In this document: positions 8,698-17,741 of the stretch, piece by piece
Layout of the letters: every line of letters starts with the position of its first letter
Numbering within the stretch: position 1 is the stretch's first letter
Assembly: GCF_000974785.1 (NCBI RefSeq)
Contig: NZ_BBWV01000001.1
Coordinates: 2,170,001 to 2,234,000, forward strand
Source of the DNA: Flavihumibacter petaseus NBRC 106054
GTDB taxonomy: Bacteria; Bacteroidota; Bacteroidia; Chitinophagales; Chitinophagaceae
Reading direction: 5' to 3'
Length of the DNA stretch: 64,000 nt
Program-made: the position numbers and the translations under genes
The notes under the pieces: model-generated
What the model was told of the DNA's origin: nothing
The model's input: the letters and a program-made list of their open reading frames with translations, nothing else
Database searches by the model: none

Positions 8698-10194
8698 ATG
8701 AGGAAGGCGCTGTATTTTTTGACACTATTCACCGGAGCCCAGTTGTGTGCTGCCATAGCGATGGCACAACAAAAGCCGAATATCATCTACATCTATGCCG
8801 ACGATCTCGGTATCGGGGAGATCGGCCCATATGGTCAGAAAAAGATCAAAACGCCCAACCTCGACCGGTTGGCGAAAGAAGGTATGCGTTTTACACAGCA
8901 CTACTCCGGTGCACCGGTCTGCGCGCCTTCCCGCTGCATGCTGATGACCGGTAAACACGGCGGACATTCCTACGTGCGCGGCAATTATGAAATGGGCGGC
9001 TTCCGCGATGAAACAGAAGGCGGACAAATGCCGCTGCCCTATGGGACCTTCACCATCGCCAAACTAATGAAACAGGCTGGCTATACCACCGGTGCTTCCG
9101 GCAAATGGGGCCTTGGTATTACTGGTTCTGCAGGCGCTCCCAACAAGCAGGGCTTCGACTATTTCTATGGTCTGCTCGACCAGAAGCAGGCGCACAATTT
9201 CTACCCCACCCACCTTTGGGAGAACGACCATAAAGACAGTCTCCGCAATCCTTTTATTGATGTTCACCGCAAAGTCGATTCAACCCATTTCACGCAGGCG
9301 GATTTCGATTATTATAAAGGGAAAGACTATGCGATCGATAAGATGACCGAACATGCCCTGGCCTTCCTCGATAAGAATAAATCCCGCCGCTTCTTCCTGT
9401 ACGTACCGTTCACCCTGCCGCATTTGTCGCTCCAGGTGCCGGACGCATGGGTAGAAAAATACAAGGGCCAGTTCCCCGAAAGCCCTTACTATTCTACCGA
9501 AGGTTATGCAGCAGTGCAGTATCCGAAGTCCACCTACGCCGCCATGATCAGTTATCTTGATCAACAGGTGGGCATCCTGATGGAAAAGATCAAAGCAATG
9601 GGGCTGGACAACAATACCATTATCATGTTCTCGAGCGACAATGGTGCTACCTTCCTGAAACATCCGGGAACCGAATACTTCGACAGCCATATGGGGCTGC
9701 GTGGTTACAAGATGGACCTCTATGAAGGAGGCATCCGCGCACCATTCATCGTCCGCTGGCCAGGGAAAGTGAAAGCGGGAAGCGAATCCGCGCTGATCTC
9801 CGCGCAGTTCGATATGATGGCAACGCTCGCAGAACTTACCGGACAATCCCTTGCAACCGGCACTACAGACGGCATCTCCTTTCTTCCCGAATTACTGGGG
9901 CAACCAGGACGGCAGCAAAAACATGAGTACCTCTATTTTGAATATCCCGAAAATGGCGGACAGGTGGCCATTCGTTACGGCAACTGGAAAGGCGTGCGTA
10001 CGGGACTGCTGAAAGATCCCAAAGCGCCCTGGCAGCTATTCGACCTGGGTACTGATCCCGCGGAGACCAGCAATGTGGCCGCGGCGCATCCTGACATCAT
10101 TGCCCGTTTTGACCAGTGGCAGCGGGCTTCCCATGAACATCCCCAGATCCGCGAGTGGGAAATCATCGATCCCAAATTTGAACGGGGGAAATAA
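8698..10194 (+). CDS. Secreted sulfatase (S1 family)
   Basis: 498 aa from ATG 8698, chosen because it opens a normal signal peptide (MRKALYFLTLFTGAQLCAA, cleavage near AMA-QQ); in-frame TTG codons upstream would only add residues with no signal character. The catalytic motif CAPSR has its Cys at residue 75, the residue converted to formylglycine, preceded by YADDLGIGEIGPYG metal ligands; further family motifs are GKWGLGITG, VPFTLPHLSLQVPD and SSDNGAT. S1 sulfatases remove sulfate from glycans or phenols in the periplasm. The neighbours do not reveal the substrate. TACATTTA at 8666 may be the -7 element. Its 3' end overlaps the antisense tail of the convergent GT39 gene. Confidence 0.92.
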   Translation: MRKALYFLTLFTGAQLCAAIAMAQQKPNIIYIYADDLGIGEIGPYGQKKIKTPNLDRLAKEGMRFTQHYSGAPVCAPSRCMLMTGKHGGHSYVRGNYEMGGFRDETEGGQMPLPYGTFTIAKLMKQAGYTTGASGKWGLGITGSAGAPNKQGFDYFYGLLDQKQAHNFYPTHLWENDHKDSLRNPFIDVHRKVDSTHFTQADFDYYKGKDYAIDKMTEHALAFLDKNKSRRFFLYVPFTLPHLSLQVPDAWVEKYKGQFPESPYYSTEGYAAVQYPKSTYAAMISYLDQQVGILMEKIKAMGLDNNTIIMFSSDNGATFLKHPGTEYFDSHMGLRGYKMDLYEGGIRAPFIVRWPGKVKAGSESALISAQFDMMATLAELTGQSLATGTTDGISFLPELLGQPGRQQKHEYLYFEYPENGGQVAIRYGNWKGVRTGLLKDPKAPWQLFDLGTDPAETSNVAAAHPDIIARFDQWQRASHEHPQIREWEIIDPKFERGK

Positions 10195-12003
10195 TGGATA
10201 ACCTGCCGGGCTGCAGGGGCTTCCTGCAACCGGTCCCTGCAACAGGCTCGGAGCCGTTACCCAGGCTACCATTCGTTCCTGCAGATATTTCGGCCTTTTG
10301 GATGGCAACAGGAAACCGATCTGCAGCCTCGATACGTGGAAATGGGCAAATCGCTGTACCACCTGAACCCGGCAGCGGCGATCCTGGAGGCTGTCGAAGG
10401 TCTCCGGCGAGCTGTACACCAGCATCGGGTTCAGGCGGGCCTTGACGATGAGCGAATCAAAATCATCGTACTCTACCGGGGCCTTGTGGTAAAAGTCAAG
10501 CGAATAAGATACCGGATCCAGGATGTGGATGGTTTCATCCGGCAGGTTCTGGTTCAGCCAGGCCGCTGCCTGTGTGCCGCTCTGGTAGCGGAGGAGCACC
10601 GGGTAGAAATACATGTTGAGGAAGCCATAGAGCGTGATGGCGGCCATATATGTGCCAAGTACCAGGCGGCCCAGGTTCCGGGGAAGGGCCAGGTCCGTCA
10701 GGCTGTTGTCGAGGTAACCGTAAAAACAAAGCCATACCAGCCAGGCACCCAGCAGGATCCAGCCGATCACCCACCAGTTTCCGTCTGCATGCATCAGGGA
10801 CCATAATACCGCTGCCGCGAGCAGCATCACCACAATCACCACAACCTGTAAGCGGCGCAGGATGGCCCAGAGCCTGTTGCTGCCCCAATTACCTATAGAA
10901 CCTGCCGCCCCGGGCTGCATCGCTTCCGCCAGCCATTGCGCCACCAGCAGGGCAAAAAACGGGAAAACGATATTCATATAATGGGGCAGCTGGAATTTCG
11001 ACGCTGAAAACAGTACAAAACCTGCCAGTCCGACGCCCATGCAAAGTGTGTCAAGCCGGCGGCGGCGGCCAAACCACTGGCCGATGGCCACATACAGCCA
11101 GATTGACCAGGGGAGGAAAGCCCATAATAAAGTATGCGCGAAAAAGAACGGGTCGCCCTTGCCCTTGATGGGACCGTTATTCATGAAACGCCCGAACTGG
11201 CTGTCCCAGAAAAAGAAGCGAATACCGCTGACATCGGAACGGCCGAAGATGATCTTTTCCGGATGGGCATCAAACTGTTTCCAGAGACACCAGATTTCCG
11301 GGAAGATAAAAATGGCGGTCAGCACAGGAACTGCCCACCACCTCCGGCGCCGGATCTGCTGGATGATGCCCCACCATCCCCTGCCTGCGGCTGCGCCCCG
11401 AAGCCGGGAGGCATTTGGCTGGTCACTGCCCATGAACCAAAACACAAAAAAGCCCAGTCCGGCCAGCACAGCAATAAAAATGCCTTTGGTCATGATGGCC
11501 AGCGCCAGCCAGAAAGCACCCACCACCACCTGCCACCAGGCGTCTTTCATGGCCCGCCGGAAATGGTAAACGCACCCGATCAGCATACCGGTGAGGTAGG
11601 GCTCAGCCCTCACATCGTTGTTGGAGATCAGGAGATGCAGGGCGCTGAGGTAAATCAGCAGGGCAAGTTTGGCGATGGTACTGTTGTGAAATCGGTTACC
11701 ATACCGCCAAACGTACCAGCCACCGATTGCCCAGAAGATCAGGGCGGGCAGCTTGTAAGCAAAACTGTTGATGCCGAAAACTGTAAAAGATGCTGCGGCA
11801 GCCCAGAACGGGAAATGTGGTTTGTCGAGCCAGTCGGCTCCCTCAGCATAGAGGTTAACCCAGTCGTTGCGCAGTACCATGGTTTTGGCGATGCTGGCAT
11901 ACAGGGCTCCATCCGGCTCCATGATCGTACTGCCGATCGCACATACGTTGACCAGCACCCCGAGGAAGAGGCAGAAGCGAAATATGGTAAAAGGTCGATC
12001 CAT
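10036..12003 (-). CDS. GT39/ArnT-like membrane glycosyltransferase, extended C-terminus
   Basis: 655 aa starting at MDRPFTIFRF (ATG 12003), which overlaps the stop of the PAP2 gene by one base (TGATG). Roughly a dozen hydrophobic segments, with the first periplasmic loop carrying the acidic motif MEPDGALYASIAK and WLDKPHFPFW, typical of the PMT/ArnT family that transfers sugars from polyprenyl-phosphate donors. The family-like region ends near VAWVTAP (about 10249); about 70 further residues are encoded antisense to the sulfatase 3' end, are low in family character, and suggest loss of the normal stop or a small frame error. Coupling with a PAP2 phosphatase suggests lipid-carrier or lipid A sugar modification. 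Confidence 0.85.
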   Translation of the reverse strand: MDRPFTIFRFCLFLGVLVNVCAIGSTIMEPDGALYASIAKTMVLRNDWVNLYAEGADWLDKPHFPFWAAAASFTVFGINSFAYKLPALIFWAIGGWYVWRYGNRFHNSTIAKLALLIYLSALHLLISNNDVRAEPYLTGMLIGCVYHFRRAMKDAWWQVVVGAFWLALAIMTKGIFIAVLAGLGFFVFWFMGSDQPNASRLRGAAAGRGWWGIIQQIRRRRWWAVPVLTAIFIFPEIWCLWKQFDAHPEKIIFGRSDVSGIRFFFWDSQFGRFMNNGPIKGKGDPFFFAHTLLWAFLPWSIWLYVAIGQWFGRRRRLDTLCMGVGLAGFVLFSASKFQLPHYMNIVFPFFALLVAQWLAEAMQPGAAGSIGNWGSNRLWAILRRLQVVVIVVMLLAAAVLWSLMHADGNWWVIGWILLGAWLVWLCFYGYLDNSLTDLALPRNLGRLVLGTYMAAITLYGFLNMYFYPVLLRYQSGTQAAAWLNQNLPDETIHILDPVSYSLDFYHKAPVEYDDFDSLIVKARLNPMLVYSSPETFDSLQDRRCRVQVVQRFAHFHVSRLQIGFLLPSKRPKYLQERMVAWVTAPSLLQGPVAGSPCSPAGYPLFPPFKFGIDDFPLADLGMFMGSPLPLVKTGNDVRMRRGHIAGLRGISTQVE

Positions 12004-12620
12004 CAAAGGGGCGGGAGAGAAGTCTTGCCCGTAACGGGCTGCCGCCGGAGCTGTCTGTAATGCCACCATTCGAACAATTTGGCCATCCAGGTGCCGATCA
12101 TCAGTCCCAGGAAGCCGCCTGCCAGTACATCCAGCGGGTAATGTTTGCCTACGTACACCTGGGCATAACTGATCCCGAAAGCCCAGGCGAACAGCCACCA
12201 CCACTTCTGTCCCTTAATAATAAAGATCGACCAATACCAGAAACATGCCAAGGCGAAGTGATTGGCCGCATGGGAGCTCGGAAATCCATATTGACCACCA
12301 CAGCCGACCAGGCTCCGGGCCAGTTCGGCGAGGTCATCGGCATAACAGGGCCGGGGTCTCTCAATGAGTGGTTTAAAGATCGAAGCACTGCTGTAATCAG
12401 CCAGTCCGAACGCCATTACCGTGCACACGATGAACATGGCTGCCGTTTTCCAGTGGGCGTTCCTGGCAACCCAGATCAACATAAAAGCATACAGGGGGAT
12501 CCAGACGGCGGGGGTGCGCAGCGCCATCATCAAATGATCCATGATGCCGGTAGCACCGGTCTCCTGTATGAAAAGGAAGATTTCGCGGTCGGCTTCGAGC
12601 AGCCATTTCAGTATATCCAT
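12003..12620 (-). CDS. PAP2-family phosphatase
   Basis: 205 aa with about five membrane helices. The three phosphatase motifs are present: KPLIERPRP (residues 83-91), FPSSHAAN (113-120) and SYAQVYVGKHYPLD (151-164), the last with Ser in place of the usual second-position Arg context but retaining catalytic His160 and Asp164. The family dephosphorylates lipid phosphates or undecaprenyl pyrophosphate at the membrane. Stop and the next gene's start share one base (TGATG), so it is coupled to the GT39 gene; together they may recycle or use a lipid carrier in envelope glycan modification. Confidence 0.9.
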   Translation of the reverse strand: MDILKWLLEADREIFLFIQETGATGIMDHLMMALRTPAVWIPLYAFMLIWVARNAHWKTAAMFIVCTVMAFGLADYSSASIFKPLIERPRPCYADDLAELARSLVGCGGQYGFPSSHAANHFALACFWYWSIFIIKGQKWWWLFAWAFGISYAQVYVGKHYPLDVLAGGFLGLMIGTWMAKLFEWWHYRQLRRQPVTGKTSLPPL

Positions 12621-12819
12621 AATCGGTATCCGTAATCGGTTGGCTGCGTAAAGTTTGCCCGGCAGGGTTAAGTCAATATTAAAGGGGAATTATACTTGTG
12701 TGTCTTTTTGCGCAGAAAATGTTGCGGGTGAACATTTGTACACCTAATTATGATGATTTCCGCCACCCCATCCCTTTTATACCTTCCTAGTTTTGGGGTT
12801 CAACTTTAATGAGATTTTC

Positions 12820-15690
12820 ATGATTGCTTCCCTCAAAAAATGTGTTGCTCCCATCCTTACCGTGTTGCTGGCCTGTACCTTGTTCTTTTCCGTTGCTGCC
12901 CAGGATTCCGGCCCCGGATACCGCGTTACAGCTAAAGGTGTTACCGTTATACCGGCGCGCCAGCAGGGAGGCGTCAGTGAAGTGCAACTGGAAGTGATTA
13001 CAGAAAAGATCATCCGGGTGGTGGCGAAACCGAGGCAGCAGCTCCCGGAACGGCCCACTCTGTCGGTGCTGGAGAATCTGCCTGCAACCCCGGCTTTTCA
13101 GACGGAAAACTCCGATGCTGTCGTGAAGCTCAAAACGGCATCCCTGATTGCGGCTGTTGACAAGAACAGCGGACAGGTCTCCTTTACGGATCTGAACGGA
13201 AAAACCATACTGGCCGAGGACCCTGCCGGTCGGCAAATTCAGCCGGCTGTTTTTGAGGGGCAGCCCCTGTATAGCGTAACGCAAACCTTTCTCAGCCAAC
13301 CTGCCGAAGGGTATTATGGCCTCGGTCAGCACCAGGACGACCTGTTCGACTACCGCAATCAACAGGTGAAACTTTGGCAGAACAATACGGAAGTAGCAGT
13401 TCCCTTCCTGGTCAGCAGCAACCGCTATGGCATTCTGTGGGATAATTATTCCCTGACGACAGCCGGGAATCTACGGGCCTATCAGCCGCTGTCTGCCCTG
13501 CAACTGACTGCTAAAACGGGGGAGAAAGGCTGGCTGACGGCTTCTTATGCCAATAACCGGAACCATCCGGATCAGGTTGCTTTGACAAGGGCCGAATCCG
13601 TGATTGATATTCCCTACCTGAACGATTCCAAACGGATTCTTCCGGCGGATTTCAAAGTGGCCGAAGGCCAGGTGGCCTGGGAAGGGAAGATCAGCACTGC
13701 AATGGAAGGAATGCAGCAGCTCCGGTTCACCTATGCCGGGTATATCAAATGTTATATTGACGGACAGCTGATGCTGGACCGCTGGCGCCAGGCGTGGAAT
13801 CCGGGCAGCGGTGTGGTGGATCTCGACTGGAAAAAAGACAGTCAGCACGACATCCGGATCGAATGGATTCCCGATGGCGGCGAATCTTACCTGACCTGCC
13901 GCTGGCTGCCACCCACCACGGCGCAAGCACCCAGCACATTCGGGTTCAGCTCCGAAGCCGGCCGCCAGCTCGACTACTATTTCGTGTATGGCAGCTCAAT
14001 CGACGAAGTGATCGGTGGCTACCGACTGCTGACCGGCAAGGCACCCATCGTACCCCGCTGGGCACTGGGTTTCTGGCAAAGCCGCGAGCGTTACAAGACC
14101 CAGGACGAAATTCTTAGTACTGTAAAGACTTTCCGGGAGAAGAAAATCCCGCTTGATAATATAGTGTTGGACTGGAGTTACTGGAAACAGGCCGATTGGG
14201 GCAGCCAGGAATTTGATGCGAGCCGTTTCCCGAATCCGGATTCGATGATCAAAGTATTGCACCAGCAGTACAAGACCCGGTTCATGATCTCTGTGTGGCC
14301 CAAGTTTTACGAAGGGATCAAAGCCTACGAGGATTTCCGGGCGAAGGGATGGCTGTATCCCCGGAACATTGCCGACCGTCAGCGGGACTGGATCGCGCAG
14401 GGCTATATCTCCACCTTTTATGATGCTTTTAATCCGGCCGCCCGCCAGGGTTTCTGGAACCTCATCCACGATAAACTGTACACGAAAGGAGTAGACGCCT
14501 GGTGGATGGATGCCAGTGAACCCGATATCCTTTCCAATGTTGACCCTGGCCGCCGGAAAGACCAGATGGTCGGCGTGCACCTGGGCACCGCTGCTGAGTT
14601 CCTCAACGCGTACCCGCTGCAGAATGCGAAAGGTATTTATGAAGGGCAGCGGGGAGTCGATCCCGACAAGCGCGTATTCCTGCTGACCCGTTCGGGTTTC
14701 CTCGGATCACAGCGGTATGGTGCCACCATCTGGAGCGGTGATATTGCCAGCCGGTGGACAGACATGAAGGCGCAGATTAGCGCCGGACTGAATTTCTCGC
14801 TCAGCGGATTGCCCTACTGGACGATGGATATTGGCGGTTTCAGCGTGGAGAAACGTTTTGAGCAACCCAATGCGACCGATAAAAAGGAGTGGCAGGAACT
14901 GATGACCCGTTGGTTCCAGTTCGGTGCCTTCGCGCCCCTGTTCCGCTCACACGGACAATTTCCCTATCGCGAGATTTATAACACCGCCAATGAGGGAGAG
15001 CCTGCCTACAACAGCATGCTGTATTACAATAAGCTGCGCTATCGCCTGCTGCCCTATATCTATAGCCTCGCGGGCGAGGCCTGGCTGCATGACAAAACAC
15101 TGATGCGGGCTCTCGTCATGGACTTCCCCGATGATGAAACGGCGCGTCAGGTTGGTGACCAGTTCCTGTTGGGACCGAGCCTGCTCGTGAATCCGGTGTA
15201 TACCTATGGTGCCACAGAACGGAATGTGTACCTGCCTTCCGGAGGTTGGTTTGAACTGGAAACCGGTAAATTTCTTACCGGCGGACAAACAATTAAAGCG
15301 GCTGCACCTTATGAGCGGTTACCCCTCTATGTGAGGGCGGGCAGCATTCTGCCTACCGGCCCTGCGCTGTTGTACAGCGATGAGAAAAAAGCAGATCCGG
15401 TTACCCTGAATATCTATGCCGGGGCAGATGCCGATTTCACGCTTTATGAAGATGATGGATTGCACTATCAGTATGAGAAAGGCGCTTATACGACGATCAG
15501 CTTTCATTATGACGAGGCTTCGCGAACACTGACCATCGGTGACCGTAATGGGAGCTTCCCGGAAATGCTGAAGAACCGCATTTTCAGGATCCGTGTAACC
15601 CGGCCCGATCAGCCGAAACCACTGGTTTTTGATGACGCATCCGACCGGTCAGTGCGTTATTCCGGCAAGCAGCAAACCATAAAACTGTAG
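12820..15690 (+). CDS. GH31 alpha-xylosidase/alpha-glucosidase with PA14 insert
   Basis: 956 aa from ATG 12820, the start that gives a signal peptide (MIASLKKCVAPILTVLLA, cleavage near VAA-QD). N-terminal galactose-mutarotase-like domain to about residue 270, a PA14 domain at about 273-367 (YIKCYIDGQLMLDRWRQAW), then the GH31 barrel with VLDWSYW, the nucleophile Asp564 in WWMDASEPD and the proposed acid Asp641 in WSGDIASRW, followed by a DUF5110-type C-terminal beta domain. A PA14 insert in this place is known from xyloglucan alpha-xylosidases of GH31 (for example the Bacteroides ovatus enzyme), so alpha-xylosidase is the best guess; alpha-glucosidase is not excluded. It stands alone, with no SusC/SusD nearby. 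Confidence 0.9.
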   Translation: MIASLKKCVAPILTVLLACTLFFSVAAQDSGPGYRVTAKGVTVIPARQQGGVSEVQLEVITEKIIRVVAKPRQQLPERPTLSVLENLPATPAFQTENSDAVVKLKTASLIAAVDKNSGQVSFTDLNGKTILAEDPAGRQIQPAVFEGQPLYSVTQTFLSQPAEGYYGLGQHQDDLFDYRNQQVKLWQNNTEVAVPFLVSSNRYGILWDNYSLTTAGNLRAYQPLSALQLTAKTGEKGWLTASYANNRNHPDQVALTRAESVIDIPYLNDSKRILPADFKVAEGQVAWEGKISTAMEGMQQLRFTYAGYIKCYIDGQLMLDRWRQAWNPGSGVVDLDWKKDSQHDIRIEWIPDGGESYLTCRWLPPTTAQAPSTFGFSSEAGRQLDYYFVYGSSIDEVIGGYRLLTGKAPIVPRWALGFWQSRERYKTQDEILSTVKTFREKKIPLDNIVLDWSYWKQADWGSQEFDASRFPNPDSMIKVLHQQYKTRFMISVWPKFYEGIKAYEDFRAKGWLYPRNIADRQRDWIAQGYISTFYDAFNPAARQGFWNLIHDKLYTKGVDAWWMDASEPDILSNVDPGRRKDQMVGVHLGTAAEFLNAYPLQNAKGIYEGQRGVDPDKRVFLLTRSGFLGSQRYGATIWSGDIASRWTDMKAQISAGLNFSLSGLPYWTMDIGGFSVEKRFEQPNATDKKEWQELMTRWFQFGAFAPLFRSHGQFPYREIYNTANEGEPAYNSMLYYNKLRYRLLPYIYSLAGEAWLHDKTLMRALVMDFPDDETARQVGDQFLLGPSLLVNPVYTYGATERNVYLPSGGWFELETGKFLTGGQTIKAAAPYERLPLYVRAGSILPTGPALLYSDEKKADPVTLNIYAGADADFTLYEDDGLHYQYEKGAYTTISFHYDEASRTLTIGDRNGSFPEMLKNRIFRIRVTRPDQPKPLVFDDASDRSVRYSGKQQTIKL

Positions 15691-16048
15691 CATGAATTTT
15701 CTCTGAATCATTGTTGTATGGCCGTTCACTGGGCCGGAAATCAATAGCTACCGGTAAGGAGTTCACGCAGTTTTTTTGCTTGTCTGGATGAGTCGCTGGC
15801 GCTCCTTCCCGCAATGGTTTATTTTTTTCTCGCCAAGACGCGAAGGTGCAAAGGCGCATTGAATTTATAGTTTTGGAAAAAATATGCTGCTGCCAGGTGG
15901 CAATTTCGACTTTCACAGATTTGATATTTAAAAATGCGAGGTTGCCGCAAAATTAAACTTCATATCAGCTCTGCGCCTTTGCACCTTTGCGTCTTGGCGT
16001 GAAATAAAACAGCGCGCAGCGCTGACACATTTGCGTGAAACAGACTGC
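15691..16048. other. Intergenic region with inverted repeat
   Basis: No gene is seen. The region holds a 28-base inverted repeat (15831-15858 and 15972-15999) described separately; otherwise no clear promoter or terminator. Confidence 0.6.
15831..15999. repeat. 28-bp near-perfect inverted repeat (REP-like)
   Basis: Arm 1 at 15831-15858 starts CGCCAAGACGCGAAGGTGCA; arm 2 at 15972-15999 is its reverse complement with a single mismatch. The arms are separated by 113 bases. Short GC-rich elements of this wording (gcgcctttgcacctttgcg type) occur dispersed in intergenic DNA of environmental Bacteroidota, from memory; only this pair is present in the window. Confidence 0.75.
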
Positions 16049-16363
16049 TCAGAGTTGCACAAACACTCCCTCTTCGCTTACCCGCAACGGCCAGCGCTTC
16101 AGGAAATACCCTTCGCCGCTTACATTCCGGCCATTGGCCATACAGAACTTATACCGGTGCACCGGGCAAACGACGTTGCCGAGCGCATCTACATACCCTT
16201 CTGCGAGAAATCCGCCGGCATGCGGGCATTTATGTGCGAATGCAAAGGCTTCATCACGGAAGATGCCAATGCAGATGGCTTTGCCATTAGCATCAGCTGC
16301 AGCAACTCCATTCCGGAAATCAAGCTCGGCGAGGCTTTCGGCCACTTTGATCCATCCCTCCAT
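16049..16363 (-). CDS. Rieske [2Fe-2S] ferredoxin-like protein
   Basis: 104 aa, cytoplasmic, no signal peptide. The cluster-binding motifs are CPH (Cys46, His48) and CPVH (Cys66, His69) in HKCPHAGGFLAEG and NVVCPVHRYKF, with the spacing of stand-alone Rieske ferredoxins. These proteins carry electrons to oxygenases or act as NirD-like subunits, but no oxygenase is adjacent. It lies 12 bases downstream of hflX on the same strand and is probably in one transcript with it. Confidence 0.93.
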   Translation of the reverse strand: MEGWIKVAESLAELDFRNGVAAADANGKAICIGIFRDEAFAFAHKCPHAGGFLAEGYVDALGNVVCPVHRYKFCMANGRNVSGEGYFLKRWPLRVSEEGVFVQL

Positions 16364-16375
16364 TAACCGGAGAAT

Positions 16376-17599
16376 TTAAATGAATTCAGCAGCATCTTCG
16401 TCGTCCAGTGAGATTCCGAAAAATTCTGTCTTGTAGGGATAACGTTCCCGGTAGAGGCGGCGGACCCGGTTGAGGATCGTGGCGCGCAGTCCTTCCAGGT
16501 TTCTTTTCTCCAGCGCTGATATGAACACACAGTTGCCCAGCGTGTCATTCTCCCAGCGTTCGCGGAGTTCTTCCAGGATCTGGGTTTTTACTTCTTCGTT
16601 CAGCCACTCATCAAAAGTATTCTTCTCGTACTGGTCCAGTTTGTTGAAGATGGTGATCACCGGCTTTTCCGTCACCTTGAGTTCCTGTAGTGTTTTGTTG
16701 ACCACATTGAACTGGTCTTCATAGGCGGGGTGCGAAAGGTCCACCACATGCAGCAGGATGTCTGCTTCGCGTACTTCATCGAGGGTGCTCTTGAAGCTTT
16801 CCACCAGGTGGTGGGGCAGTTTGCGGATAAAACCTACCGTATCGGACAACAGGAAAGGGGTCGCATCAAAGACCACTTTGCGGGTGGTTGTGTCCAGTGT
16901 CGCAAAGAGTTTGTTTTCAGCAAATACCTCGCTTTTGGCCAGGATATTCATGATGGTGCTCTTGCCTACATTTGTGTAACCAACCAGGGCAACACGGATG
17001 AATTCTCCCCGGTCTTTCCGTTGCGTATAGGCCTGTTTGTCGATCTCGGCGAGACGGCGGCGTAACAGGGCGATCTTTTCCTTGACGATACGACGGTCCG
17101 TTTCGATTTCGGTTTCCCCCGGTCCGCGGGTACCGATACCACCACCCTGTCTTTCCAGGTGTTTCCACATGCCCTTGAGGCGGGGAAGCAGGTACTGGTA
17201 TTGAGCCAGCTCCACTTGTGTTTTGGCCTGCGCCGTCTTTGCGCGGCGGGCGAAAATATCGAGAATGAGGTCGCTTCGGTCGATAGTCTTGACCCCGAGT
17301 GCCTTTTCAATATTGATGATCTGGGAGCCGGTCAGTTCATCGTCAAAGATGACGAGGTTGATATCACGGCCGGTAAGATAATCCCTGATCTCTTCCAGTT
17401 TACCTTTACCGACAAAGGTCTTGCTGTCGGGGTGAGCGAGTTTCTGCGTGAACTTCCTGGCTGTGATGGCGCCGGCAGTTTCGGCCAGGAATGCCAGTTC
17501 ATCAAGGTATTCCTTTACCTGCAGTTCGGTCTGGTCCTTCTGAACGACACCTACCAACACACATTTCTCAGCCTCCAGTATTTGTTTCTTTTCGATCAA
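16376..17599 (-). CDS. hflX: Ribosome-associated GTPase HflX
   Basis: 407 aa when started at TTG 17599 (reads IEKKQILEAEKCVLVGVVQ after the initiator). This start is chosen since homologues begin at this point; no in-frame ATG exists nearby and a further TTG at 17632 adds 11 residues. The N-terminal HflX domain has SKTFVGKGKLEEI and the glycine-rich GGGIGTRGPGETEIETDRR linker; the G domain has VGYTNVGKST (G1), DTVGFIRKLPH (G3) and FNKLDQ (G4). HflX splits stalled or hibernating ribosomes. A long-stem hairpin at 17640-17688 separates it from the gene upstream. Confidence 0.95.
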   Translation of the reverse strand: MIEKKQILEAEKCVLVGVVQKDQTELQVKEYLDELAFLAETAGAITARKFTQKLAHPDSKTFVGKGKLEEIRDYLTGRDINLVIFDDELTGSQIINIEKALGVKTIDRSDLILDIFARRAKTAQAKTQVELAQYQYLLPRLKGMWKHLERQGGGIGTRGPGETEIETDRRIVKEKIALLRRRLAEIDKQAYTQRKDRGEFIRVALVGYTNVGKSTIMNILAKSEVFAENKLFATLDTTTRKVVFDATPFLLSDTVGFIRKLPHHLVESFKSTLDEVREADILLHVVDLSHPAYEDQFNVVNKTLQELKVTEKPVITIFNKLDQYEKNTFDEWLNEEVKTQILEELRERWENDTLGNCVFISALEKRNLEGLRATILNRVRRLYRERYPYKTEFFGISLDDEDAAEFI

Positions 17600-17639
17600 T
17601 CCGCTTCTGATTAAGGCAGCAAAAATAAGCAAGAACTCA

Positions 17640-17688
17640 AAGGGAGCAGCGCGAATCCCGAATTACCGTGATTTCGCCCTGCTCCCTT
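17640..17688 (-). terminator. Hairpin between the beta-barrel gene and hflX
   Basis: A 10-bp stem (AAGGGAGCAG / CTGCTCCCTT) with a 29-base loop. On the minus strand it follows the stop of the outer-membrane protein gene and precedes hflX. The T tract is short (TTTGAGTT), so it may be a weak terminator or a leader structure. Confidence 0.45.
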
Positions 17689-17741
17689 AAATATTCTACT
17701 TTAAACTTTTGTATTTCAGCGGATATGATATCCTGACCCCC

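Noticed and set aside
11134-12060. 308-codon plus-strand frame antisense to the GT39 gene
   Set aside because: Hydrophilic, Pro/His/Gln rich, the usual mirror of a membrane protein gene.
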